Below are positions 23,708 through 33,945 of a DNA stretch of 64,000 nt, one piece after another. Under the pieces are notes generated by a model. That model made no database searches, had not been told where the DNA came from, and saw only the letters and a list, made by a program, of their open reading frames with translations. The stretch is from Zoroaster sp. YZ-2022 (Eukaryota > Echinodermata > Asteroidea > Forcipulatida > Zoroasteridae), in the NCBI GenBank assembly GCA_029582265.1, contig CM055828.1, positions 28,598,618 to 28,662,617 of the forward strand. Direction: 5' to 3'. The translations under genes and the position numbers were made by a program. How positions within the stretch are numbered: the stretch's first letter is position 1; every line of letters begins with the position of its first letter.

Positions 23708-24652
23708 CAGGGTTGTTGAGAAGGAAATTGTTGCCAAGCAGAGGGGCTAATTACATGATGCACATGTACATGTATTCACATTAAAGATATATCGCCCGTG
23801 TTTGGCTAAGACAAATCTCAAAATAGAATTTATAACTAAGCGAATGAATATTGACATTTTGAATAATATCTTTGTTTAACGAAAAAAAAACAATTATGAA
23901 ATTTGGATGTTAGAAACTGTAAATAAAAGCGATAAAAGCTTGAGTCTGATTGACAGCCGCCCTGGCCAATCAGAAGATTGCCCTTGTCCCGTTACATAAT
24001 TTTGTGGTCACGTGCAACTTGAGGATTAAAACGCCGGGTCCCGCCTTTTATTAATTTGAGTTTTTAGCTGGTACCCGGTACTGGTACTAATCTAATCCTT
24101 GACGGATTTTTTCATTCAGTGACTCAAATGAAAGCTTATAACTTCCTTAACCCCAGAAAAATAGCAATTCAACATTGAATTTTTTACCATCAAATCAGTC
24201 CAAACACTGGCGATATAAGGCTATCTTTAATTTTGCCTATATGCCTTATCACCGATGACCTCAAAGCTTAATGAATCTAAATTGCGTTTTAGCATGAATG
24301 GGCTTCTGTGTCAAACTCACTGGAGCATTTACACTGTGACACAGCAACTTTGCAGCTTTCAGTGTCCAGTTAGATAACAACGAAAGAGGCTTGTCATGTG
24401 ATGCCATCAACGTCAATTGATCATGAGTTTCCGATGGGTACGAAAACCACCGGACCTGTGTCGCTGCTGAAACGAAAAACAAGCAATCGCTATAGAACCC
24501 GCTGGTGATAAGTAGCAACACGGTTGTTTATGAAGATAGTCATGTGATACGAGTCTGTTATTGAGTTGAGCATCATCTGCAGAGTGTTGACAAGCCCCTG
24601 GAAATAACGTTACAACTATACAATTCCCCTGTCAACTCGGCTGAACTCAGAT

Positions 24653-24856
24653 ATGAAGCCCGCCGTTGCTGTACTCTTCATCGCCGTTGTCATTTTCGGC
24701 ACAGCGAGGACTGGGCTCTCGCAGGTTCCCATACCCAATAGGCCCCCGAGGGGATTTGTGTACAGCGCCAGTTCTTGCACTGCACCCATAGAGTTCAAAG
24801 TGTTTATAGACTTAACATGTCCTGATTGTAAGGCAGCTTGGCCAACGTTCAAAAAG
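24653..24856 (+). CDS. Thioredoxin-fold gene exon 1 (signal peptide and CPDC)
   Basis: ATG start, 68 codons, donor AAG|GTATGG, phase 0. It contains the signal peptide, the VPIPNRPPRGFVY motif and the CPDC active site. Confidence 0.85.
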
Positions 24857-27800
24857 GTATGGCGGTAACAGTTAATATATCCCAGTTTGATTGCATTGTT
24901 GATGACACCTTTTCGTGCAAATTTCCCGTACGTTTTAAAGCCACTTTATTTAAAGCTGTGTTTACATTCAGAACAGGAAGCCACTGGTTCATTAATCATG
25001 AATGTTCATTGAACGTACTTCTGTTCTGAAAATTACATTTTCTTTTAATTCGGTTTTTACAGGTTGCAGAGTTCTACAACAATGGCTCTAAATCTTTGGT
25101 AGCCTTGGAGACGCTTATCTTCCCTTTGCCGTACCACCGTTCCGCAATGCTAGCCGCTCAGGTATAACACTTCAGCCGTATCGTCCCCCATACTAACACC
25201 AGACCAGACTGAGACTGGCGGGGAAATAGTCTGACACCGTTTATGTAATCAATATATTCGCTAAGATCTATACTAGCGTAAACAGGGAATATGACGACGA
25301 TTTGGCAATTTTGTTTGGCAATAGTTTGTGTAATTATTTTGTTTATAATATGAACATATTGCATTTACCACATACGTTACCACATGAGGTAGGCCTAAGG
25401 AGTGGATTTATAAACGTCAAACTTGTTGTTCCCCTCTGCTCAGGGTGCACGTCCGAGTTTTCAGGGTTTGCTTCCCAGTCCTCTATGGCTAAGCTTATAG
25501 CAGCGGCGTAGCCACGGGGGGCCTGGGGGCACATGCCCCCACAAATTTCCAGTGCCCCCCACGAAAATATCACGATAGTGCCCCAAAAAAGAAAAGAAAA
25601 GGAAAAGGGAGAAAAGAGGAAAAGAAAGAAAAAAGAAAGAAAAAACGTAAAAAAGTTATATCCTGAATAAGTCTGCTAGTTGTAGGCCCTCATTTACAAT
25701 AGTGCCAGTAAAAAACAAAACCTTTTTAATCGTTTACCAAGCCATTATTGTTTAACTTATGCGGTTGGGGTTCAAAATTGTTGCGCTCTCACGTGTTGAT
25801 CAATACAATGCAACGGAATAAAAAGTGGGTCACTGTCACTGACCGCTTTGTGGCCAACAGTTATTTTAGCACTGTTTTGTTATATAGTTATAGACAACGT
25901 GGTGTTGTGTTCAGATATTTTAATGCGTAATGGCGACGATTAAATATTATTTTCAAAGAGGAAAATCACGAGTTGCAGTTGTTACGGAGTATCCAGAATC
26001 TAATACAGAGGAAGAATCACAACTTGAGTCTCTTCTAATTGATTTATTAGGCGATGGTGGCCCCCTGCAGCGTCTGCAGCGTCCCCCTTTAAAAAAAAGC
26101 ATTACCCCCTCCACCACTGAAAAACCCATAACCCCTGGGCCCCATACTGAAAAGCAAGCCCCCTGTACCCCCCACAGTGAAAAAGTCATGGTTACGCCGC
26201 TAGCTTATAGCTATGCTTATAGGTTTTTGGGGACTTCGTATTAAACGGCAAATTCGGATCTATGTATTGTTATACACACTTAGAGACTGATGACAATCAA
26301 TCATTTAAAGAAGGTAATCACATTAGGGTGGTAATACTAGCGATTAAAAGTTGCCATTTATACATTATCAGCTCACGAAAAGCTCGACGTCGAGCTTGTT
26401 TCTATAAGATGTTGGTACTTGCTCTGTAATCTAACTTGTGTTTAATCCATATATACATGTACCGGTTTTGTCTTCTCTTTTCTTGGACATGAATATTTCG
26501 GCTTTGACAACAACTACCGTACTTTGTGTCTCACAAACAGGTATCTTATATCCTCAAACGTTTGGCGCTAGAAAAAACCTACACCTGGTTTACCTACATC
26601 TTAAACAATCAAGAGAAGTACTACAATACGGCCATCTTGAATAGTACTCAAATAGAGGTCAAACAGTGAGTTAAGCTTTACTTTTGTAAAAGAAGGCTCC
26701 CTGAACAGGTCTACTTCTGCATTAGACACATGTATATTCCGGGAAATGTCAGCGCGTCTACGCGATAGTAAAAGGGCAATGCGATGAGTCATTGAGGTCG
26801 ACTGAAATATTTGCTTTGGGTGTAATTTGCTCTTTGAGATAGTATTGTTTCGGTTTGATGACCTGTATTATGAACTGGCTTTCCGTTCCATGCACATCGT
26901 AGCCCTCTAGCAGTGGAAAGGCACTTAGGAGTCCAAAGTTGGGGCATTTCACGGCGCTATTTTATGGGATGTACCTGACTGAAACGTGCAGTGATATCGC
27001 TTGAATGATATTATTATTATTAAATCAAATAGACTAAAATTCATTTTATTTACAAACACGAAATGCCATTATCTCATCATCACCACAAACCTCCTTCCAA
27101 ATAATGTTTTTAATGAAACTTTCCCACTTTATTAAATGGAGCCTATAATGCAACGCTAGTAATGGTCTGATGACAATCTCCGCTTTGTGAAATGGCGCCT
27201 TTTTTAGTCGATAAATATACCGTTATAATTCATAAGTATTTTGCATGCAATAGGCTTCTTTATTGGGTATAGGGAATTTGACATGATATGGACGGATGGA
27301 GTTAAGTAAATTACAGATTTTATTTACCTGTTGTCTAATTTTATTTTAAAAAATTCAAGGATGTTTGCCGATGATGTCTTTGCAACCACTGGCATCAAAC
27401 AGTCCGAGACGCTCTCCCATCTTGTAGCACACGATGCGTCTAGGAAAGAAGCAATCGTGATGTGGAAGTATGCTTGTACAAGTAAGGTTAAGCCACGACA
27501 TAATATTGACGCAATAATGCTTATTTCGATTTTATCACATAACTATAGGTATGTACATGTATACATCTATTGCTGTTTGTGTTCGGGTATGCATGTACGG
27601 GTGTAAATCAGACTTGTATGACTCGTGACTCGGACTCGGGACTCGAGTCCGACTCGAGTCCGACTCGAGTCACTTTTTTGGTGACTCGGACTCTGACTCG
27701 AGTCACCATGTACAATGACTCAGACTCGGACTCGACCCTTCGGACTCGGACTCGTGATACGGACTCGATGTTTGTGACTCGGACTCGACGGCAAAATACA

Positions 27801-30278
27801 AAATATTCACTATTTTAAAACATTGACAAAATAAACAAAGTTCTTGAAACATAATGTTTAAGTCTTGTTACTTAATTTAATTTAAACAAAGCGAACGGTT
27901 TTATAAAATTGATACGGTGCATCCTATTCCGTTGTAGCATATAGCCTATTGTGTCCTTTCTCTGTTTGTAGTAACGTGATCGGAATTGTGCGTCTTCCAG
28001 AAATGAATTAAGTACCCAAGCTTCAGCATACAACATCGTGGGAATAAAAGCTCGATTGTGATGGGTACCAGACTTATTGCACCGTCCCAAACAGTGGTCT
28101 CTCAATTGTCGGTGTTTGGTGTCAATTCTAGAGAAATGGAATAAACATTTAAAAAATGTTGCATTCAGGAGGCTCTGTGTGGGCATTTGTGAGCTATTTC
28201 AGCGTATAAAATGTGATTTTATGGAGTTCATTTTGGAAACAATTTCTTGGTGCAGATGTGATAGTAATATCTTTCCCATATGTTCCTGTAGACGAAGCCA
28301 AATCAATATTTAGGCTAGACTGTATTTTCAACAACAAAACCTGATAAACTATGACGACTTTCTTTGGGAGTGAGGATGAGAGATGAATATGCAAATTCCC
28401 TCCAAATTCAAAATTATCTTTTGTTAAAATTGCTGGTCATTTTTATTTTCGGTAATATATCACCGTAGCTGTCAGACTGACACATGTCGTAAATATTTAT
28501 TTTTATGGCCTTTTCAAAAGGGTTTAATATCTGTGTTTATTGCATTTGGTTACGGTGAATTGGTTTGGGGACATTATAGAGCGACATATTATTGTTTTAT
28601 TATTTAAATGTTATTCTAGCAATAATATTATATTGGCTGTAAGCCGAAATGTGGGAAAAACATTTTGCTAAATCCATGGCGATTATTGGGAAATGGAATC
28701 AGGCGAGAGCAATGTACAGTATACGATGGCGTGAGGTCATGAGAATTATAAAGTGTTTTAACTTGGTCAGGGAATTTTCTTTATTAATATGCACAGTTGA
28801 AAAATAATGTAAGCAAAAGAATGTAAATTTCAAACGATGATTCCAAATTCCACTTCTAAACGTTATTCTAACCCTCCCCTGGCTACCCACCAACCTCTAC
28901 ATGAGCAAAACATAAATACATGTATATCATTCGGGTTCGAAACATTAATTTGTTTAAAAACGAAAACATTGTTATTACGAAAGATCTGAGAAATTTCAAA
29001 CCATTTTCGAATAATATTGGGAACATTTTGGAACTTGAGATACTAGCCCATATATCTTGAGTATTTTTTCACTAAACTTTGAACCTTGACATATGTATAT
29101 GGTTTCTTTTTTTCGTTTGAATTTTGTAAGTGACTCGTGACGCGGACTCGGACTCGACCTTCGTGACTCGTGACTCGTGACTCGTGACTCGTGACTCGTG
29201 ACTCGGACTCGGACGCGACCCGCATGACTTGGGACACGGACTCGAGGTTTGAGGACGCGACTACAAGTCTGGTGTAAACCCTGTGGGATCTGGTAATGGG
29301 GAGGAGCAGAACAGTAGTCAGGACCTCTCTAGCCTTTATTTTCCCGCACTGGTCTTTTTTTCGTGCGTGGTGTACTTTATCCGGGATGCTGCGTGAGCCT
29401 TGACTCAAGGCAGGACTTAACAAGAGGGGATTTTGATAACAAATTTGAATTTGGAAAGACTAAACGGGTACCTATCTAAAGACGAAGCAATTCAGCAGGG
29501 GAAATTGTTATTACAAAGAAAATAGTGGAATATAGGCATATATACAAGCAAAGAAAGACGTAAGACGTAATAACTTATCGATTGTGAAAAACGTGTTTTG
29601 GACTCTTGAACGTACCTTATGTCATTGCCCATTTTTAATTTTTTTGTATAAAAAGGCCTAAAGGTTTACCTATTAGCTACCGTTGTTTTGCCACTTTGTC
29701 TTACTCTGCCTGTTTCTGTTTAAAGGGACAGTTTCTGGGACACCCACGGCTTTCATCAACGGTGTCCAAGTTGACTTTGATTTGAGCTGGACCTTAGATG
29801 ATTGGAGGAAGGTCATTGACCCACTACTGAAGAATGAGGTACGTCTATAGGGCTCATACTAGTATCCGCATCAGTTAGTAAAACATTGCTATAAAGAACG
29901 TCGCTAATAACAAACATTGGCCCTTGGCTTCTATTTTTTGCCTTGGCACTGTTGACACAATTCACTATTGTGAACATTCTTTGTGTAGTTAAAGATGCTC
30001 GTACTTATCATGGAGGATTTGGCCACAATATCGTTACAGCCACAATATCGTTTGACCACAATATTGTTACAGAGATGGTACTGACACAAACGGTCGTTGT
30101 ATACCTTTTGTTTAAGGATATATCATTGGTGCCTTCTCTGCTTGCCTCAATACAGGAATACTACCATTACAAGACAACCTGTCCAACGGGTCAGGAATAT
30201 TGCGAGTACCTTCCTGGGAAGACAGAATGCTGTCTGAAAGGCGAAGCGTGCATCCCAAATGTTGGCTGCAGATGCTAG
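24653..30278 (+). CDS. Secreted DSBA-like thioredoxin-fold protein with cysteine-rich tail (six exons)
   Basis: Exons 24653-24856, 25063-25161, 26541-26665, 27360-27481, 29726-29838 and 30156-30278 join in frame with GT-AG sites to give 261 residues. Residues 1 to about 23 form a signal peptide. FIDLTCPDC puts a CXXC redox motif at residues 56-59 on the first beta-alpha unit. The middle exons are helical (ILKRLALEKTYTWFTYI; MFADDVFATTGIKQSETL), as in the DSBA insertion. SGTPTAFING supplies the cis-proline loop (Pro190) and the closing strand. Residues 222-261 form a small tail with seven cysteines (spaced C-C-CC-C-C-C). The fold and a likely thiol-disulfide role in the secretory route or outside the cell are inferred; I cannot name an orthologue. 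A homologous first exon lies upstream at 20196. No clear AATAAA follows the stop. Confidence 0.85.
25063..25161 (+). CDS. Thioredoxin-fold gene exon 2
   Basis: Acceptor TTTTTACAG, donor CAG|GTATAA, 33 codons. It encodes VAEFYNNGSK ... LIFPLPYHRSAMLAAQ, matching the strand and PYH segment that follows the active-site helix in DSBA-like proteins. Confidence 0.85.
25501..26202 (+). mobile_element. hAT-like element with transposase N-terminal remnant
   Basis: The left end CAGCGGCGTAGCC and inverted right end TAGCGGCGTAACC are flanked by the 8 bp repeat GCTTATAG (25493-25500 and 26203-26210). C-rich subterminal repeats border a frame starting at 25930 (MATIKYYFQRGK ... acidic EEESQ ... LLIDLLG). 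I read this as the start of a hAT-type transposase, cut off after about 45 codons. It sits in intron 2 of the thioredoxin-fold gene. Confidence 0.75.
26541..26665 (+). CDS. Thioredoxin-fold gene exon 3
   Basis: Acceptor TCACAAACAG, donor CA|GTGAGT, leaving two bases of a Gln codon. It encodes an aromatic-rich helical segment (TYTWFTYILNNQEKYYN). Another reading frame is also open here, but only this frame joins both neighbours in phase. Confidence 0.75.
27360..27481 (+). CDS. Thioredoxin-fold gene exon 4
   Basis: The acceptor AATTCAAG has a weak pyrimidine tract; the donor is A|GTAAGG. It encodes MFADDVFATTGIKQSETL ... KEAIVMWKYACT, a helical insert. The phases on both sides fit exons 3 and 5. 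Confidence 0.8.
27598..29282. mobile_element. Inverted-repeat element with GACTCG-rich subterminal arrays
   Basis: The termini CGGGTGTAAATCAGACTTGT and, inverted, AGGGTTTACACCAGACTTGT agree at 17 of 21 positions. Both ends continue into runs of GACTCG/GTGACTCG (27618-27792 and 29130-29250). I could not see a convincing target duplication. A 104-codon minus-strand frame at 27872-28186 lies inside and is unrecognised. The element fills most of intron 4 of the thioredoxin-fold gene. Confidence 0.65.
29726..29838 (+). CDS. Thioredoxin-fold gene exon 5 (cis-Pro loop)
   Basis: Acceptor TTTAAAG, donor GAG|GTACGT. It encodes RTVSGTPTAFINGV, the T-P cis-proline loop diagnostic of thioredoxin folds, followed by LSWTLDDWRKVIDPLL, the last helix. 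Confidence 0.85.
30156..30278 (+). CDS. Thioredoxin-fold gene exon 6 (seven-cysteine tail)
   Basis: Acceptor CAATACAG, 40 codons plus TAG. It encodes a separate small module with seven cysteines, including a CC pair, ending GCRC. I do not recognise it as a named domain; it loosely recalls granulin-like or knottin spacing. Confidence 0.8.
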   Translation, partial: EYYHYKTTCPTGQEYCEYLPGKTECCLKGEACIPNVGCRC

Positions 30279-31876
30279 ACAGAGATTACTTAAGCTGCTG
30301 TAGAAACAATCGGCTTGAAGGAGATCACCACCTATATACAACAATCTACATCTATTAAGGAGAAAATGTTGATTGACAAAAATATAAATGAAATCCAAAG
30401 AATGGCCCATCTACATAGCAGGTCCATTACCGTCCATGGTTAAGGAGGAGCTACCCAGTAGTGGGCTAAGCGCTGCCCATGTCTGAATTAGGCAGTGTAT
30501 TTCAAAAGACTGAGGTACATCTGCAGTATTAGTAATTGCCACATTCACAGATTGTTATCCTGTGAAATTATTCCGCCTGATAAAGTGTTTTCATCTTAGT
30601 GAATTGTAAAATCATTGTTGTCGGGCAACTTGTTTAAATTGCACATTGGCATTATCATTTATGTTGAAATCAGACATCCCTTAATGTAAATTTAATCAAA
30701 TTATTTAAAAAAATGAATTTTGTCCGCCTACTTTGGAATGAATCCTTACGGAATATACATTTTCCAACTGACTCATTATAGACAATGTGATCTATGACAT
30801 TACACGTTTACAAAAGAGCCCCAAAGGTCAAACTGCGCCGGGCACAAAATGTAAACTGGTATATGACAAGAAACCATAAATCTGATATTTTGAGATATCA
30901 GCAGAATTCTTAATTTGTTCATTTTTAACATTACATCTCAAATCTTATTCATCTGAAATTAAACAAATTCTTTATGTTATGTGGAGAAGTACAAAATGTA
31001 CAAACTCTGCATATAAATACACACACTTTTGCCCGGCGGGAAATCACCCAGGTACTCTAAAGGTCACGCAAAGTGTAAACAAGGAACATGGTCTATACTA
31101 ATTAATTATATGTATGATGATATTTTATAGTGCATAATAGACGTATCTGCATAATAATATAAATAATAATAATAATAATGTTCCATTCTTATATAGCGCA
31201 TTTCACATAATGTCCCAATGCGCTTTACATTAAAGGCCATATTATAAACTTATATTAAATTCTGATAATGAGTTCAAAATATTAGTACAGTCGACTCTCA
31301 TTAATACGAGCTCGGTAATTATGAGATTCTAGTTTGGACGTGATTTTTCTTGGTTTTTCTCGGTTTTTTTCTTGGTCCCGAACTATCTTGGCATATTTTT
31401 ATGTGTCAAAATGTGGCTTGGACAAGCTCGAAATTGCGAGATTCCTGATTAGACGAGGTATTTTGGCAACAACTTACTGCTACAGTCCTGGCCAAAATAG
31501 TTGGGACACGTGACAATAAACATACGCTCCCCCGCTCCCCATCAATGTTGTTATCTCCAGCTGGAGCACAGACCGCGCAATGAGGGCAAACATTGACCGG
31601 GGGGGGGGGGGGCGGTGGCAGCGAGATTTGGCTGGGATTGCAGCAAGTCTTTTATAGACAAATCCCAAGATGACGAAATTAACGTTGATCTGCGCACTTC
31701 TGGGTTTGATAACGAGGCTCTCAGTGTTGATGTATGCGCTGTATAATGGGAGCAGGAATCGTTCTATTGTCTACCTCGCATCGGTGTTGTGACTTGACAC
31801 ATAGAGCCTTGGTTTCAATGTGGAAGTGCGCAGACTGGTTCAATTCGAAATTTGTTACCGCATGTATGTGTGCATA
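30279..31876. other. Intergenic; SINE-tail-like fragment
   Basis: No gene recognised. At about 31165-31245 an AAT-repeat joined to TTATATAGCGCATTTCACAT resembles the 3' end of the SINE family here in reverse. A G14 run lies near 31600. Confidence 0.4.
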
Positions 31877-31968
31877 GTCCCCGTGGCGCAACGGATTAGC
31901 GTGTTGGACTTCTAATTCTAAAGGCACCAGTCATTTCGATGGCGTGGGTTCGAATCCCATCGCTGCCA
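31877..31968 (+). pseudogene. Chimeric tRNA: Arg(UCU) 5' half joined to Leu 3' half
   Basis: The 5' part (GTCCCCGTGGCGCAACGG to the TTCTAATTC anticodon loop) is the Arg gene. From AAAGGCACCAG onward the sequence is the Leu variable arm, T arm and CGCTGCCA acceptor. The two acceptor halves (GTCCCCG and CGCTGCC) cannot pair, so it is not a normal tRNA. The join falls at an AAAGG/TAAGG similarity, consistent with a deletion between neighbouring genes. Confidence 0.88.
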
Positions 31969-32200
31969 AATGTGTTTAATGCTCTCATTAGAGAGAAAAC
32001 AAAAAGTGTTTTGTCAAATCAACAAAAAACCTGCCTTGAGGCAACATCAAAACGTAAAAAACATGTAACAGTTTTACCTTATTTTCTCAGAAATATGACT
32101 ACCTATATATTGTGACGAAACTTTCACAGTTTAGTTCATGGTGATATCTTGAAAACTATAGTTGTTGGTGGAAAGCTGGTCCTGCATGTACATCAACATA

Positions 32201-32251
32201 GTCCCAGTGGCGCAACGGATTAGTGTGTTGGACTTCTAATTCAAAAGGTTG
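32201..32251 (+). pseudogene. tRNA-Arg 5' half, truncated
   Basis: GTCCCAGTGGCGCAACGG through the anticodon loop TTCTAATTC, then unrelated sequence GTTGTGAAGC. The T arm, with its B box, and the acceptor 3' strand are missing. Confidence 0.85.
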
Positions 32252-32414
32252 TGAAGCAAAATCGAAACGTAAAAAATGTGTAATAGTTTGGCCTTGTTTT
32301 CTCAGAAATGTGACTACCTATATTATGACGAAACTTTCACAGTTTAGTTTTATGGTGATATCTTGAAAACCAGAGTTTTTCCTTGAAAGCTGTAACCGCA
32401 TGTACGTGTGTGTA

Positions 32415-32488
32415 GTCCCCGTGGCGCAACGGATTAGCGCGTTGGACTTCTAATTCAAAGGTTCCGGGTTCGAATCCCGGCGGGGATA
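32415..32488 (+). tRNA. tRNA-Arg(UCU)
   Basis: A 74-base cloverleaf. Acceptor GTCCCCG pairs with CGGGGAT (G-U closing pair), the D arm and A box are intact (TGGCGCAACGG), the anticodon loop is CTTCTAA with anticodon TCT, and the T arm is CCGGG-TTCGAAT-CCCGG. It is the best-preserved gene of the cluster, with no intron. Confidence 0.93.
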
Positions 32489-32554
32489 AAACTCATTTTT
32501 CAGAATCAATGTCATTTGAAAAATATGGTGCAAACTAAATATCAGAAATCAGGG

Positions 32555-32636
32555 GGTATCGTGGCCGAGCGGTCTAAGTCGCTGGTTTTAGGCACCAGTC
32601 ATTTCGATGGCGTGGGTTCGAATCCCACCGCTGCCA
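32555..32636 (+). tRNA. tRNA-Leu(UAG), slightly degraded
   Basis: An 82-base type II tRNA with the A box TGGCCGAGCGG, anticodon loop TTTAGGC (anticodon TAG), a long variable arm and B box GGTTCGAATCC. The acceptor has one mismatch (GGTATCG against CGCTGCC), and the D-side GTCGCTGG differs from the usual GGCGCTGG. It may be functional or a recent pseudogene. Confidence 0.75.
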
Positions 32637-32738
32637 AACGTGTTGTTTTATTCAATGTCGCCCACAGCAATATTTTTTTTAAATTTATAATAAAAACAGT
32701 TAATTCTTTATACCATCAAGTCTTTCATAGAAATCAGA

Positions 32739-32820
32739 GGTAGCGTGGACGAGCTGTCTAAGGCGCTGTTTTAAGGCACCAGTCATTTCGATGGCGTGGG
32801 TTCGAATCCCACCGCTGCCA
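32739..32820 (+). pseudogene. tRNA-Leu(AAG)-like, A box damaged
   Basis: The acceptor GGTAGCG pairs perfectly with CGCTGCC, and the T arm matches the Leu(UAG) copy. The A box reads TGGACGAGCTG instead of TGGCCGAGCGG, and the anticodon stem has a mismatch. The loop TTAAGGC gives AAG. Confidence 0.65.
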
Positions 32821-33052
32821 AATGTGTTTAATGCTCTCATTAGAGAGAAAACAAAAAGTGTTTTGTCAAATTAACAAAAAACCTGTCGTGAGGCAACATC
32901 AAAACGTAAAAAACATGTAACAGTTTTACCTTATTTTCTCAAAAATATGACTACCTATATATTGTGACGAAACTTTCACAGTTTAGTTCATGGTGATATC
33001 TTGAAAACTATAGTTGTTGGTGGAAAGCTCGTCCTTCATGTACATCAACATA

Positions 33053-33103
33053 GTCCCAGTGGCGCAACGGATTAGCGTGTTGGACTTCTAATTCAAAGGT
33101 TGT
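33053..33103 (+). pseudogene. tRNA-Arg 5' half, second truncated copy
   Basis: Equivalent of 32201-32251 in the next unit, followed by a local duplication of about 14 bp (AATTCAAAGGTTGT). Confidence 0.85.
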
Positions 33104-33280
33104 AATTCAAAAGGTTGTGAAGCAAAATCGAAACGTAAAAAATGTGTAATAGTTTGGCCTTGTTTTCTCAGAAATGTGACTACCTATATTATGACGAAAC
33201 TTTCACAGTTTAGTTTTATGGTGATATCTTGAAAACCAGAGTTTTTCCTTGAAAGCTGTAACCGCATGTACGTGTGCATA

Positions 33281-33354
33281 GTCCCAGTGGCGCAACGGAT
33301 TAACGTGTTGGACTTCTAATTCAAAGGTTCCGGGTTCGAATCCCGGCGGGGATG
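33281..33354 (+). tRNA. tRNA-Arg(UCU), second full-length copy with stem mismatches
   Basis: Full length with anticodon TCT and an intact T arm. The acceptor reads GTCCCAG against CGGGGAT (one mismatch), and the D-side has ATTAACG instead of ATTAGCG. Probably decaying. Confidence 0.7.
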
Positions 33355-33420
33355 AAATTCATTTTTCAGAATCAATGTCATTTGAAAAATATGGTTCAAA
33401 CTAAATATCAGAAATCAGGT

Positions 33421-33445
33421 GGTAGCGTGGCCGAGCGGTCTAAGG
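33421..33445 (+). tRNA. tRNA-Leu 5' end, cut by assembly gap
   Basis: GGTAGCGTGGCCGAGCGGTC and a few further bases have a perfect A box; the sequence then runs into N. This copy has the canonical GGTAGCG acceptor that the copy at 32555 has lost. Confidence 0.8.
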
Positions 33446-33945
33446 NNNNNNNNNNNNNNNNNNNNNNNNNNNNNNNNNNNNNNNNNNNNNNNNNNNNNNN
33501 NNNNNNNNNNNNNNNNNNNNNNNNNNNNNNNNNNNNNNNNNNNNNNNNNNNNNNNNNNNNNNNNNNNNNNNNNNNNNNNNNNNNNNNNNNNNNNNNNNNN
33601 NNNNNNNNNNNNNNNNNNNNNNNNNNNNNNNNNNNNNNNNNNNNNNNNNNNNNNNNNNNNNNNNNNNNNNNNNNNNNNNNNNNNNNNNNNNNNNNNNNNN
33701 NNNNNNNNNNNNNNNNNNNNNNNNNNNNNNNNNNNNNNNNNNNNNNNNNNNNNNNNNNNNNNNNNNNNNNNNNNNNNNNNNNNNNNNNNNNNNNNNNNNN
33801 NNNNNNNNNNNNNNNNNNNNNNNNNNNNNNNNNNNNNNNNNNNNNNNNNNNNNNNNNNNNNNNNNNNNNNNNNNNNNNNNNNNNNNNNNNNNNNNNNNNN
33901 NNNNNNNNNNNNNNNNNNNNNNNNNNNNNNNNNNNNNNNNNNNNN
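33446..33945. other. Assembly gap (500 N)
   Basis: Exactly 500 N, so probably a fixed-size placeholder. It interrupts the tRNA tandem array; the true length and tRNA count are unknown. Confidence 0.99.

Larger units (their letters stand above)
31969..33445. repeat. Tandemly duplicated tRNA-bearing unit of about 852-866 bp
   Basis: Spacer and gene order repeat with an offset of 852 bp (31971 to 32823; 32201 to 33053), then 866 bp after a 14 bp internal duplication (32415 to 33281; 32555 to 33421). The array continues into the assembly gap at 33446. Confidence 0.9.
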
